From: SAR324 cluster bacterium
GTDB lineage: Bacteria; SAR324; NAC60-12
Direction: 5' to 3'
Assembly: GCA_016764995.1 (NCBI GenBank)
Contig: JAESQU010000030.1
Span: forward strand, 1 to 37,977
Length of the DNA stretch: 37,977 bases
The notes under the pieces were generated by a model. It ran no database searches and was not told where the DNA came from. It worked only from the letters and a program-made list of their open reading frames with translations. Shown here piece after piece: positions 28,333 to 37,770 of this stretch (positions are counted from its first letter, which is position 1; each line of letters starts with the position of its first letter). A program made the position numbers and the translations under genes.

Positions 28333-31300
28333 TTACGCCGGAACTTCTACTGCCTCAATTTCTTCAGTGGACTTTTCCGGAATTACTGCTATTTTTGCAG
28401 GTTTAGCAAGATCGCTTGCTACTGCCTCTGTCTCATGTAGATCTTCTAAATCATCCAGAATATCTTGCTCCTCATCCTCATCAGATTTTTGGAGTAATTC
28501 AATATTGAGGCACAAACTTTTTAATTCACTAATCAGCACCTTGAATGATTCCGGAAGACCTGTTTCCAACTGATGCCGACCTTTGACAATTGCTTCATAA
28601 ATCTTGCTGCGGCCTTGCACATCATCAGACTTTACTGTCAGCAATTCTTGGAGAGTATATGCTGCTCCGTATGCTTCCAAAGCCCATACCTCCATCTCAC
28701 CAAAACGCTGTCCACCGAATTGTGCTTTACCACCAAGTGGTTGTTGCGTTACCAAAGAATAAGGTCCTATGGAACGAGCATGAATTTTTTCATCAACCAG
28801 GTGATGCAGTTTCATAATGTAGGCGTAACCGACTGTTACTTTCTGACTAAAGCGTTCGCCTGTCATGCCGTCATAAAGCCAGACCTGTCCTGATTTTGAC
28901 AATCCGGCCATTTCTGCCATTCGATGAATATCGGATTCTTTTGCTCCATCAAAAACCGGAGTAGCCATGTGAATTCCTGGTTTGTATTTTTGCACAAACT
29001 CCAAAAACTCCTGATCATCCATTGAGTCAAAATGTTTTTGGGCGACTTCACATTGATAGACATTTTTCAGAAATTCTCGAATTTCCGTAGCAGGATTATT
29101 TTGTTGAAGAAATTCCTGAATCTTTTTACCTAAACCGTTTGCTACACGTCCCAAATGTGTTTCTAGCACCTGTCCTACATTCATCCGGGAAGGAACTCCA
29201 AGTGGATTGAGTACAATATCAACCGCAGTGCCATCTTCCATATAAGGCATATTTTCAACAGGTTGGATGGTAGAAACAACACCTTTATTCCCGTGACGTC
29301 CTGCCATTTTATCACCAACTGAAAGTTTACGTTTGATGGCAATATAGACTTTTATCATCCTGATTACGCCAGGAGGAAGATCGTCTCCTTTGGAAACTTT
29401 TTCACAACGATCCTGATAAACATTTTCCAGCAAGTACATTTGCTGAAGCGCATTGCGGACAAACGTTCCAACTTTCAGGTTAATTTTTTTATCAGTAACT
29501 TGAATTCCATCAGCCGAATTTAGCGGAATTTTCTGTAGAACGTCTTCGTTGATTTTTGTACCTTTTGTAGCAAGCACTTCACCTTGAACGGAAAGCACAT
29601 CCGCAGATAACGGTTTTTTAGCCGCAAAAGAAAGTATCCGATTCACAAGGTTACTGTGTACGATACGTATTTCGTCATAGTGATCGTTTTCATAGCGTGC
29701 CAGCAGTTCCTGCTCAATTTGTTTGGTGCGCTCATCACGTTCAACTCCTTCACGATTAAAGACAACAACATCCGTCACCACGCCGTCAACTCCCTGAGGA
29801 ACCCGCAAAGAAGTGTCCCGGACATCTCCGGCTTTTTCACCAAAAATTGCCCTCAGCAGTTTTTCTTCCGGATTGAGTTGTGTTTCACCTTTTGGAGTTA
29901 CTTTACCGACCAGAATATCTTTGGACCTGACACTTGTACCAACGGCTATAATACCGCTTTCATCAAGATTCTTGAGCGCTTCTTCGCTTACATTTGGAAT
30001 ATCACGAGTGATCTCTTCTTTGCCCAATTTTGTATCGCGGGCAACTGTATCAAGAACATCTATATGAACAGATGTAAAAGTGTCTTCATGCATTAAACGT
30101 TGAGAGACTAAAATAGAATCCTCAAAGTTGTAACCACGCCACGGCATGAACGCAATATTGATATTTTGCCCAAGTGCGAGTTCACCATTTTCTGTACAGG
30201 ATCCATCAGCAATAACATCACCGGCATAAACACGATCTCCTTTTTTTACAAGAGGACGCTGATTGATACAGGTGTTTTGGTTTGAGCGCTGATATTTTAT
30301 CAAGTGGTAAATGTCAACGTTCGCAGGAACAATCGCATCTTCACTTGAAAGATCAACGTCAGCTTGAATTACTATCCGGCCTGCATCCACATTGTCTACA
30401 ACTCCTGATCTACCTGCGACTACACAACTTCCGGAATCCAGTGCAGCCTGATGTTCAATCCCGGTTCCTACCAGTGGCGCTTTCGGTTTCACCAGAGGCA
30501 CACCCTGACGCTGCATGTTGGAACCCATCAGTGCTCGGTTTGCGTCATCATGCTCCAAAAATGGAATCATGGCTGCGGCCACTGAAACTAACTGACGAGG
30601 TGAAATATCAATGTAATCAATATTTTCCTTTAAAACCATGCTGAATTCACTGCCTACGCGTGAAGAAATGAAATCATTGATAAAGGCTTTTTTACTGTCA
30701 AGTTTTGCGTTGGCCTGAGCAATGCTGTATTTTTCTTCTTCGATGGCAGAAAGGTATTCAACCTTGTCTGTGACTGTACCATTTTCTACTTTCAAATAAG
30801 GCGTTTCAATAAAGCCAAATTCGTTGACTCTACCATATGTGGCAAGCGAAGCAATCAAACCGATATTTGGTCCTTCCGGAGTTTCAATTGGACAAATCCG
30901 GCCATAATGAGAAGAATGGACATCGCGGACATCAAAACCCGCTCGTTCCCGTGTTAATCCACCGGGCCCCAGCGCGCTCAAGCGACGCTTGTGGGTGATT
31001 TCAGAAAGAGGATTTGTTTGATCCATAAATTGTGAAAGCTGACTGCTGCCAAAAAATTCATGAATCGCACCTGCCACCGGTTTTGCGTTTACAATGTCGT
31101 GGAGCATCATGGTTTCTGAATCCTGCAATGACATGCGTTCCTTGATGGTTCGCTCCATACGCACCAAACCAATCCGGAATTGAGTTTCCAAAAGTTCACC
31201 GACGCTTCTGACTCTCCTGTTGCCCAGATGATCAATGTCGTCTATCATTCTATTTGGATGACCTTCTTTTAATTCAAGCAGATATTTGACTGTCTTTAGA

Positions 31301-32625
31301 ATATCGTCCTTAGTCAGCACAGTGTTATCCAGTGGATCATCAAGTCCCAGCTTTTCATTAATCTTTAAACGTCCAACCTTTGAAAGGCTGTAGCGCTCTC
31401 TTTTGAAGAAGAAATTTTGCAGCATCGCCTGTGCGGCCTCCAAAGTAGGAGGATCACCCGGCTTCATTTTTTTGTAGAGTTCAATCAGTGCTTGTTCTGG
31501 CGAAGTAACTTTATCCAACTCCAAAGTATCACGCAGTGCAGAGCCTGTTTTTTGCGGACCCATGTGCAATAATTCAATCTCTTTAACACCATTTTCTACC
31601 AGCGATGTCAACAACTCGGCTGTTAAGGGCGTATTACATGGAATTAAAATTTCTTCACCTTCTTCTTTGAAAATAGTACGGGCAAGGATGCGGCCCTTTA
31701 TTTCATGGAGAGTCGCATTGAGCCGTGTGATTTTTGCGCTCTGTAATTTTTTTAATAAACGCTTGTTAATCCGCTGTCCGGATTTGACCAGAACTTCTCC
31801 GGATTTTGGATCAGCGATTGGGAGTTGCGGCCGCTGGTCCAGAATAATATCCGGATCCATTACACGATAAAAGCTTTGCGTTTCAAGATCCTCACCTGAC
31901 TGAACTTCGCTTAAATCGAGTTTTTCAAACTGATAAAAATATTCCAGCAGTTGATCTTCAGTGTAACCCAAAGCCCTCAGCAGAACTGTCGAATGAAATT
32001 TACGGCGGCGGTCGATACGCACATAAAGTACATCCTTTTTGTCAAACTCAAAATCGAGCCATGACCCACGCTGAGGGATCACGCGGGCAGAATAAAGCAA
32101 CTTGCCGCTGGAATGACTTTTTCCTTTGTCATGTGTGAAAACAACACCAGGACTTTTGTGCATCTGACTCACGATAACACGCTCTGTACCATTGATGATA
32201 AAAGAACCGGTAGGCGTCATTAACGGTAATTCACCTAAATAAATATCCTGCTCTTTAATATCACGAATGTGCTTTACATCTGAATCAGTTTCCTTTTCCC
32301 AGACAATCAAACGCAGCGCTGCCCGAACAGGACACGCGAAAGTAACCCCGCGAACTCGACATTCTTCAACAGAATATTTTGGGTCACCCAAACGATAATG
32401 GACATATTCCAAAGTGGAAGAACCACTAAAATCAGAAACAGGAAATACCGAACGGAACACTGCCTCAAGACCTTTGTCCACACGCTGATCAGGTGGAACG
32501 TCGCGTTGAAGAAAACGTTCAAAAGAATCTAATTGAACTTTCAACAAATGTGGAACTTTGATCGGAGCAGTAAGGCTTCCGAAGGATTTCCGAATACGAT
32601 GACGATTTTCTAATGTTGAAGGCAT
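28333..32625 (-). CDS. rpoB: DNA-directed RNA polymerase subunit beta
   Basis: This is the beta subunit of RNA polymerase, 1430 residues (E. coli has 1342). The rifampicin-binding cluster reads [19 protein letters not shown] followed by [13 protein letters not shown], identical to E. coli at the main resistance positions, so the enzyme should be rifampicin-sensitive. The C-terminal part has [24 protein letters not shown] and the core ends near [23 protein letters not shown]. After that there is an extra tail of about 55 residues starting with an acidic run ([15 protein letters not shown]). The ribosomal stalk genes rplJ and rplL, which usually precede rpoB, are not upstream; instead a 561-base non-coding region and a Bax-inhibitor gene are found. 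No Shine-Dalgarno sequence precedes the ATG at 32625. Confidence 0.98.
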   Translation of the reverse strand: MPSTLENRHRIRKSFGSLTAPIKVPHLLKVQLDSFERFLQRDVPPDQRVDKGLEAVFRSVFPVSDFSGSSTLEYVHYRLGDPKYSVEECRVRGVTFACPVRAALRLIVWEKETDSDVKHIRDIKEQDIYLGELPLMTPTGSFIINGTERVIVSQMHKSPGVVFTHDKGKSHSSGKLLYSARVIPQRGSWLDFEFDKKDVLYVRIDRRRKFHSTVLLRALGYTEDQLLEYFYQFEKLDLSEVQSGEDLETQSFYRVMDPDIILDQRPQLPIADPKSGEVLVKSGQRINKRLLKKLQSAKITRLNATLHEIKGRILARTIFKEEGEEILIPCNTPLTAELLTSLVENGVKEIELLHMGPQKTGSALRDTLELDKVTSPEQALIELYKKMKPGDPPTLEAAQAMLQNFFFKRERYSLSKVGRLKINEKLGLDDPLDNTVLTKDDILKTVKYLLELKEGHPNRMIDDIDHLGNRRVRSVGELLETQFRIGLVRMERTIKERMSLQDSETMMLHDIVNAKPVAGAIHEFFGSSQLSQFMDQTNPLSEITHKRRLSALGPGGLTRERAGFDVRDVHSSHYGRICPIETPEGPNIGLIASLATYGRVNEFGFIETPYLKVENGTVTDKVEYLSAIEEEKYSIAQANAKLDSKKAFINDFISSRVGSEFSMVLKENIDYIDISPRQLVSVAAAMIPFLEHDDANRALMGSNMQRQGVPLVKPKAPLVGTGIEHQAALDSGSCVVAGRSGVVDNVDAGRIVIQADVDLSSEDAIVPANVDIYHLIKYQRSNQNTCINQRPLVKKGDRVYAGDVIADGSCTENGELALGQNINIAFMPWRGYNFEDSILVSQRLMHEDTFTSVHIDVLDTVARDTKLGKEEITRDIPNVSEEALKNLDESGIIAVGTSVRSKDILVGKVTPKGETQLNPEEKLLRAIFGEKAGDVRDTSLRVPQGVDGVVTDVVVFNREGVERDERTKQIEQELLARYENDHYDEIRIVHSNLVNRILSFAAKKPLSADVLSVQGEVLATKGTKINEDVLQKIPLNSADGIQVTDKKINLKVGTFVRNALQQMYLLENVYQDRCEKVSKGDDLPPGVIRMIKVYIAIKRKLSVGDKMAGRHGNKGVVSTIQPVENMPYMEDGTAVDIVLNPLGVPSRMNVGQVLETHLGRVANGLGKKIQEFLQQNNPATEIREFLKNVYQCEVAQKHFDSMDDQEFLEFVQKYKPGIHMATPVFDGAKESDIHRMAEMAGLSKSGQVWLYDGMTGERFSQKVTVGYAYIMKLHHLVDEKIHARSIGPYSLVTQQPLGGKAQFGGQRFGEMEVWALEAYGAAYTLQELLTVKSDDVQGRSKIYEAIVKGRHQLETGLPESFKVLISELKSLCLNIELLQKSDEDEEQDILDDLEDLHETEAVASDLAKPAKIAVIPEKSTEEIEAVEVPA

Positions 32626-32923
32626 AAGAACTGACTAAGGTTAGGGTTGTTGTTGGTCTTATCTGCGGTTGCATAAATGAAAGCTGAATTCATTTGGGAC
32701 ATGTTTACCGCAGAATGGTTTTTTCACACAATCCGGAACTGTCAAAAACAGCGTTGGTCCGTTTTTTTCTCCGGAGGCACTTTTCCAATTTTCTTCCGAC
32801 TGGCGGAAAAATCGCGGTGATGGTCTTCAAAGGCATTTCGCATGTGGATAACGACAAGGCTCATGTGGAGGGAGTTTTGAATGTACTTTCCGTAAATATC
32901 GGCTTTTTCAAATCTAACCCCTT

Positions 32924-32952
32924 AATATATTTCTTTTTTTAAATAAAAGCAA
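32924..32952 (-). promoter_or_regulatory. Candidate promoter for rpoBC
   Basis: Read on the minus strand, TTGCTT (32952-32947) is followed after 17 bases by TATATT (32929-32924). The stretch upstream of it (32953-32989) is almost pure A/T and could act as an UP element, as expected for a highly expressed operon. Transcription would start near 32917, giving a leader of about 290 bases. The -35 match is only partial. Confidence 0.4.
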
Positions 32953-33131
32953 ATATATTTTTAAATATTTTGTATAATTTTTAGTTTTTCACAAAAACCT
33001 GTGGAATTCCATAGTTCCGACATCAACCGAGACAACGGCTTAGGCTCCAATTACAATGAATAATCATGGAGAATCGACTGAGAGTATGGAAAGGATTCTT
33101 GAGGTTCGGGATTTGATTGTTCAGAATCGGA

Positions 33132-33168
33132 AAACGAGAATTGTCGATTTTACGCCAAATTCTCGTTT
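33132..33168 (-). terminator. Terminator-like hairpin after the Bax-inhibitor-1 family gene
   Basis: AAACGAGAATT at 33132-33142 and its exact complement AATTCTCGTTT at 33158-33168 form an 11-base stem with a 15-base loop, starting 18 bases after the stop of the minus-strand gene. On the minus strand the stem ends in TTT and continues with another T, a short T-run. This fits an intrinsic terminator separating this gene from rpoB. Confidence 0.5.
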
Positions 33169-33186
33169 CCTGAAACCTACTTTCTT

Positions 33187-33867
33187 TTAATCATCACTCA
33201 TTATGCCAAGGATGCTCAACAGCGCAATAAACAGGTTTAGCACATCGAGATACAAAGCGAGCGTGGCAGAGACATGTTCGTCAGTGCCGTAGTAGCGCAA
33301 TATATTTGAGGTATCATAGAGAATGAAACCACTGAAAAGTAACACACTTGCGCCGGACATCACGAAGTGCATGATGGGACTGCCGATGAAGATATTTAAT
33401 ATCCCGCCTGCGATCACAACAATCAAACCGGTCATCAAAAATCCGGACATGAAACTGAAATCTTTTTTCGAGAAAACAACGTAGAGAGTCAGAGACGCAA
33501 ACGTGATTGCCGTCAAAGCAAAGGCTTCTGCGGCAATTGAAGGCCCAACTTGATACAATAACGGTCCAAGAGTTAAACCTGAAATTGTAGTGAAACTAAA
33601 AAGCGCCAGCATGTTCAGTCCCGGTTTACGTGAGACGAACGAAGCAAAAATGATCAGTGCGAATTCAAGGATAAAGAAGAGCATCAGGTTTGGCGCCACC
33701 AAAAGTAGTAGTGGACCGGAACCCAAATATGCTCCAACAGCCGCTGTTACCATTGACAAGGCCAGTAAACTGTAAACTTTCTTGATAAAAACTAACCTTT
33801 CTGTTGTTGAGACAGAAGCGACGGCGGTAACGCCGCGGGTAAGTGTTGCAGTAGATCCTAATCTCAT
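33187..33867 (-). CDS. Bax inhibitor-1/YccA family membrane protein
   Basis: The protein has 226 residues and seven hydrophobic segments from about residue 30 to the C-terminus, the hallmark of the BI-1/TMBIM family. It ends with the segment ALYLDVLNLFIALLSILGI and the short tail MSDD, and contains the family-like GFILYDTSNILR. Bacterial members are inner-membrane proteins; some conduct calcium in a pH-dependent way, and E. coli YccA modulates the FtsH protease. The function in this organism is not shown. AAGGAG lies just before the ATG at 33867, one of the best ribosome binding sites in the window. A terminator-like hairpin follows the stop. It is separated from parB by 187 bases. Confidence 0.92.
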   Translation of the reverse strand: MRLGSTATLTRGVTAVASVSTTERLVFIKKVYSLLALSMVTAAVGAYLGSGPLLLLVAPNLMLFFILEFALIIFASFVSRKPGLNMLALFSFTTISGLTLGPLLYQVGPSIAAEAFALTAITFASLTLYVVFSKKDFSFMSGFLMTGLIVVIAGGILNIFIGSPIMHFVMSGASVLLFSGFILYDTSNILRYYGTDEHVSATLALYLDVLNLFIALLSILGIMSDD

Positions 33868-34054
33868 AATAATCTCCTTTTCATGTTACGAATGTCAGCT
33901 TGAACAATATGGATATTTTTGCCAATACTTGAATAGACCTTTAATACTACAGTAAAATGTCTGAAAAGTAAATCAAATATTTAGCAATTTTTGCTTAAAA
34001 ATACACCTCTTTGCTGATCTAAATTTAGTTGTCTCAATCTATTTGATGAAGAAA

Positions 34055-34927
34055 TCAGGAAGACATCAGCAAATCATAGATCCGTTCGAATTCTTCCAAA
34101 GAAAAATAATCAATTTTGATTTGCCCTTTTCCTTGCTGGAATTTAATCTCCACGCGGGTTCTCAGTTGACGCTGGAGTTCTTCTTCAAGATTTTGTAGAT
34201 GCGTGTCTGTTTCCGTTTTTGAAAGCTTAGTTTCGGAACCTCCGTTCACAGCATTTTTTCCACCCTGTTTTTCCGGACTGACTGCAAGAACATCGAGCTT
34301 CAGCCTGACCTGTCGTTCTGTTTCACGTACCGACCATGAATTCAGCAAAAGGCGTTCCCGCATTTCCAACTGAAAAGCGGTGCTGGGAAGTGACAAAATA
34401 GATCGAGCATGTCCTGCCGTAATGCGTCCTGTTTCAAGATCATTTTTCAAAGGAGAAGGAAGCTGGAGCAAACGCATTTGATTGGCGATTGTGGAGCGGT
34501 CTTTACCAATTCTACGGGCAAGTTCTTCCTGTGTATAGCCGTGGCTTTGCAGGAGGACTTGATAAGATTGTGCCTCTTCAATGACACTCAGATTTTCACG
34601 CTGAATATTTTCAAGGAGAGCAACTTCCAGCATTTCGTCATCACCGACTTTCCGCAAAATTACTGGAACCTGAGAAACATTGAGTTGTTTTAAGGCCCGC
34701 CAGCGCCGTTCACCAGCAACAAGTTCGTACCTATTTTCCAGACTCGGATGCTTGCGGACAACTAAAGGCTGAAGCACGCCCTGAGCTCGAATTGACTGAG
34801 CCAGCTCCTGCAATGATTTTTGTGAAAAATGTTTGCGGGGTTGCTGAGGATTCGGAACAATATGCTCGAGAGAAACACGAATAAAAGTCTGGTCCGGAAA
34901 ATCAAGTGGTTCGTGATCACGACTCAT
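34055..34927 (-). CDS. parB: Chromosome partitioning protein ParB/Spo0J family
   Basis: ParB binds parS sites and, as a CTP-dependent clamp, spreads on DNA so that ParA can segregate chromosomes. The protein has 290 residues. The N-terminal CTP-binding domain shows GERRWRA at 72-78 and ENIQRENL at 106-113. A helix-turn-helix follows (YTQEELARRIGKDRSTIANQ, 131-150), and the C-terminal dimerisation region ends near DYFSLEEFERIYDLL. A Q/K-rich linker lies between. The start ATG at 34927 overlaps the tlyA stop by 4 bases (ATGA), so translation is probably coupled. No parA is adjacent, which is unusual because parA normally precedes parB. I saw no consensus parS in the window. Confidence 0.95.
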   Translation of the reverse strand: MSRDHEPLDFPDQTFIRVSLEHIVPNPQQPRKHFSQKSLQELAQSIRAQGVLQPLVVRKHPSLENRYELVAGERRWRALKQLNVSQVPVILRKVGDDEMLEVALLENIQRENLSVIEEAQSYQVLLQSHGYTQEELARRIGKDRSTIANQMRLLQLPSPLKNDLETGRITAGHARSILSLPSTAFQLEMRERLLLNSWSVRETERQVRLKLDVLAVSPEKQGGKNAVNGGSETKLSKTETDTHLQNLEEELQRQLRTRVEIKFQQGKGQIKIDYFSLEEFERIYDLLMSS

Positions 34928-35682
34928 GTCTTGTTTGAATCAGAATTTTGAGGTTTTTGCAACCACAGAAAAAATTCTTCGTTGCCGCTTTTTTTACCGA
35001 CAATTGAAGATTTTGTTTGTCCCAGTACGATAAAACCCTGTCCCTCAGCCGCAACTTTGAGAGTGTCCATAACTTTCTCATGAACGGCAGAATCGCTCAC
35101 TTTCCCACGCTTACCAACTTCATCCGCACCTGCTTCAAACTGAGGTTTAACCAATGCTAGAAGATATCCGCCCGGTTTTAGAAATTCAAGAGCTTTTGGA
35201 AAAACCAAACGCAGAGAAATGAACGAAACATCGATCACCACCAAATCTACGTTTTCTCCTAGTTTTTCAAATTCAAGATAGCGAATATTTGTACGCTCAA
35301 GGGGCACCACACGTGGATCCTGACGCAATTCCCACGCAAGCTGGCCGTAGCCTACATCGACCGCAAACACTTTTTCCGCTCCGCCAAGCAGTAAACAGTG
35401 TGTAAATCCTCCGGTTGAGGAGCCAATGTCAAGTGCGACAAGAGCAGTTGGGTCTATACCAAAATATACCAGAGCCGCTTTGAGTTTAACACCTCCGCGA
35501 CTCACATACGGCTGGTCTGTACCAAGTACTTCCAAAAGTGAATCAGTACTAATCATACGTCCGGACTTTCCCGCCGGCTGTCCTTCAACCCGTACTTTTC
35601 CCGCCATGATCAACGCCTGTGCTTTTTCGCGGGAAGGCGCAAGTTTTTGTTCTACAAGCAGCCGATCAAGACGTTGTTTCAT
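34924..35682 (-). CDS. tlyA: TlyA family rRNA (cytidine-2'-O)-methyltransferase
   Basis: TlyA enzymes 2'-O-methylate cytidines in 16S and/or 23S rRNA; in mycobacteria this affects capreomycin susceptibility. The protein has 252 residues. An N-terminal S4 RNA-binding domain (about 1-60, RLDRLLVEQKLAPSREKAQ) precedes an FtsJ-type Rossmann methyltransferase domain. K66 in SRGGVKL, the SAM loop DIGSSTGGFT from residue 85, IDVSFISL and LVKPQFE give the catalytic elements of the family. It starts 12 bases after the cyclase stop and overlaps parB by 4 bases, so the three genes form a compact transcription unit. Confidence 0.95.
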   Translation of the reverse strand: MKQRLDRLLVEQKLAPSREKAQALIMAGKVRVEGQPAGKSGRMISTDSLLEVLGTDQPYVSRGGVKLKAALVYFGIDPTALVALDIGSSTGGFTHCLLLGGAEKVFAVDVGYGQLAWELRQDPRVVPLERTNIRYLEFEKLGENVDLVVIDVSFISLRLVFPKALEFLKPGGYLLALVKPQFEAGADEVGKRGKVSDSAVHEKVMDTLKVAAEGQGFIVLGQTKSSIVGKKSGNEEFFLWLQKPQNSDSNKT

Positions 35683-35694
35683 TTGAGTTCTGAC

Positions 35695-37770
35695 TCAACC
35701 TTTTTCCGTAAAAGTAAACACACCATCCCAGTCTTTTTCCGGAGGAGACTCCAGGAACATTCCACAACGTTTTACATAAGTTTGGGAGGGTCCATCCTCA
35801 GGATCGATGCTTAAAACTTTTTCAAATTCCTTTACCGCATCCGCAAAATTCCTGTCCTGATATAACTTCAGTGCTTTCAGGTATTGTTCCACCACTCCAC
35901 TCATTTCGCTGCTTGTTTGATTTTTACGTTCCAGCAATTCGTGAACCGGAACAGGCTCATTTTTACCAACCACCCGGATAATATCGAGTTGTCGACTGTC
36001 GACGTCATCTTTGACTAATTCATAAGTACTGCCTGAAATCATGCTGAATGTTTTATAAAATTTATTCGCGCCTTCAAGTCTTGCGGCCAAATTGACAACG
36101 TCACCCATCATGGTGTAATCCATTCTCTCCGCTGAGCCCATATTTCCCACTACTACAGGACCGCTGTTCAGTCCCATTCGGGTGTAAAGCAAAGGCCGGT
36201 TTTGTTCGCGCAAAGTTTTACGCATTTCAACACTGCGTTTTTGCATCTCAATCGTTGCATAACAAGCCACCGTAGCGTGGTCTGGCAGATCTAAAGGAGC
36301 GCCCCAAAAAGCAATTATCGCATCTCCTTCAAATTTATCAATAGTACCGTGATATGATGAAATAATGTCACACATTGCAGTCAGATATTCATTTAGTAAC
36401 TGCACCAGTTCTTCTGGAGTCAAGCCCTCGGAAATTGTTGAAAAACCCTGGATATCCGAAAAAAACGGTGTCAATTCACGCCGCTCTCCGCCTAATTCCA
36501 GCATACTTGGATTTGCCACAATTTGATCAATCACAGTCGGTGAGAGATACTGTGAAAATGCGCCTTTGATAAACCCTTTCTGTTTACGTTCCATCATAAA
36601 CAAATATAGATTGATGGTAACGGTACTTAACACACAAGCAATCAGAGAATAGCTCATGGAGTAGGCAACTCCATAATATACATAAGTAAAAACACCAAAT
36701 CCTGTATAGGCCGCAATAATCAGTAAAAACAAAGCATTTTCATATTTTGGAATCAGCGCAACAACTACGAAGCAAATAAAAAGTATCAAAAGCACCAACA
36801 TTTCACTTCCAGAACTGGCAGGACGAATTGGTGCATTATTCATCAGCGTGGTAATCGTATCGGCAAGAAACTCAATTCCATAAATTTCTCCAATGGGACT
36901 GGTGAAAATATCGTGCGAAACTTCTGATGTATCTCCAACCAAAACAATCTTACCTCTGATCATTTCCTGAAGATCCTCTGTTTCTTCATCCCATTCATCA
37001 TCAGGTATACCCTCAAGCTCCATCAAAACTTCAGCCGCAGAAATTCCTGCGGGTGTGTCTTTTGCTAAAAAAGTTGCAGTGGGTGGAAGAGATGGAAAGT
37101 CAACCCACAAATCATTAAAAGGATCCAAAGGCACTACAATATCTCCAATCGTGAGCTGCCCATTCTCCAGTTTTGGCTCAACTCCTTTGTACATTGCCAG
37201 TGTTTTTATGGCAAATGGCCAGATATTGTGATCCTTTATTTGTTGCGGGAAAAAGCGGACTCTGGAAAGTTTATTTCCGATCAAGGTGTGGTTAGTGTAG
37301 CCGCTTTCGGCAGCCACCTTCAGGGTTTCGGTTGGGTAATTGACCTCCTTGAATTTACCATCTTTCCCAAATTCCAGCTGTGCGACTATGATAGTATTAC
37401 CACCTTTTTCCAGGGCTTCTGCGAGAATGGGGTCCTCATCATAACCGTTTGGAAAATCCATTAAAAAATCGATAGCAGTGACTTTTGCGCCAAGCTTTTT
37501 TAAATTTGTTGTCAACTTTGCAATATCAGCTCGTTTGAGCGGCCAACTACCATATTCTTCGAAAAATTGCTCCTCCGTGTCTACAATCACAATCTCATCA
37601 TAGGCAAACTGAGTTTTCTCCGGCTCCAAAGTATTGAGACGGACAATATGCCGGTTACCCAGCAACCAATTTTCTAATGAAGAAAAAAGTTCCATTTGCT
37701 CTGCAGGAACCATCAACAGAAAAAAGGCGAGAGTGATCCAAATATCCGGACGACGAATGAGTTTCAGCAT
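35695..37770 (-). CDS. CHASE2-domain adenylate cyclase (class III)
   Basis: The protein has 691 residues. A membrane segment at about 10-26 is followed by a large periplasmic CHASE2-type sensor (about 40-320, containing DEIVIVDTEEQFFEEYG, AIDFLMDFP and KIVLVGDTSE). Three membrane segments follow at about 325-395, then a class III cyclase domain. The metal-binding aspartates are D439 (FFSDIQGFS) and D483 (DKFEGDAIIAFWG). The lysine in DKFEGD and the aspartate in YTMMGDVVNLAARLE match ATP rather than GTP specificity, and N and R of the transition-state motif are present, so it is predicted to be active and to make cAMP. The end (about 625-690, YLKALKLYQDRNFADAVKEF) looks like a short TPR. CHASE2 proteins sense unknown periplasmic cues. 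Confidence 0.92.
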   Translation of the reverse strand: MLKLIRRPDIWITLAFFLLMVPAEQMELFSSLENWLLGNRHIVRLNTLEPEKTQFAYDEIVIVDTEEQFFEEYGSWPLKRADIAKLTTNLKKLGAKVTAIDFLMDFPNGYDEDPILAEALEKGGNTIIVAQLEFGKDGKFKEVNYPTETLKVAAESGYTNHTLIGNKLSRVRFFPQQIKDHNIWPFAIKTLAMYKGVEPKLENGQLTIGDIVVPLDPFNDLWVDFPSLPPTATFLAKDTPAGISAAEVLMELEGIPDDEWDEETEDLQEMIRGKIVLVGDTSEVSHDIFTSPIGEIYGIEFLADTITTLMNNAPIRPASSGSEMLVLLILFICFVVVALIPKYENALFLLIIAAYTGFGVFTYVYYGVAYSMSYSLIACVLSTVTINLYLFMMERKQKGFIKGAFSQYLSPTVIDQIVANPSMLELGGERRELTPFFSDIQGFSTISEGLTPEELVQLLNEYLTAMCDIISSYHGTIDKFEGDAIIAFWGAPLDLPDHATVACYATIEMQKRSVEMRKTLREQNRPLLYTRMGLNSGPVVVGNMGSAERMDYTMMGDVVNLAARLEGANKFYKTFSMISGSTYELVKDDVDSRQLDIIRVVGKNEPVPVHELLERKNQTSSEMSGVVEQYLKALKLYQDRNFADAVKEFEKVLSIDPEDGPSQTYVKRCGMFLESPPEKDWDGVFTFTEKG

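Larger units (their letters stand above)
32626..33186. other. 561-base intergenic region upstream of rpoB
   Basis: No gene is supported; an 82-codon plus-strand frame at 32694-32942 has no recognisable features. The region contains a C/A-rich motif just before rpoB (plus-strand GGTTAGGGTTGTTGTTGGT, 32639-32657) and a perfect DnaA-box-like nonamer TGTGGATAA at 32843-32851. It also has a small hairpin TTCCG-5-CGGAA at 32794-32808, a tract at 32922-32989 with only 5 G/C in 68 bases, a likely rpoB promoter inside that tract, and a terminator-like hairpin for the gene to the right at 33132-33168. Confidence 0.6.

Noticed and set aside
29656-30096. 146-codon plus-strand frame inside rpoB
   Set aside because: Lies fully within conserved rpoB coding sequence on the other strand; phenylalanine-rich translation typical of an antisense shadow.
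32694-32942. 82-codon plus-strand frame upstream of rpoB
   Set aside because: No ribosome binding site, no recognisable motif, and it covers the A/T-rich promoter tract at its end; most likely chance.
32973-32978. Perfect TATAAT on the plus strand upstream of rpoB
   Set aside because: It points away from rpoB toward no gene, has no -35 at the right distance, and is expected in such an A/T-rich tract.
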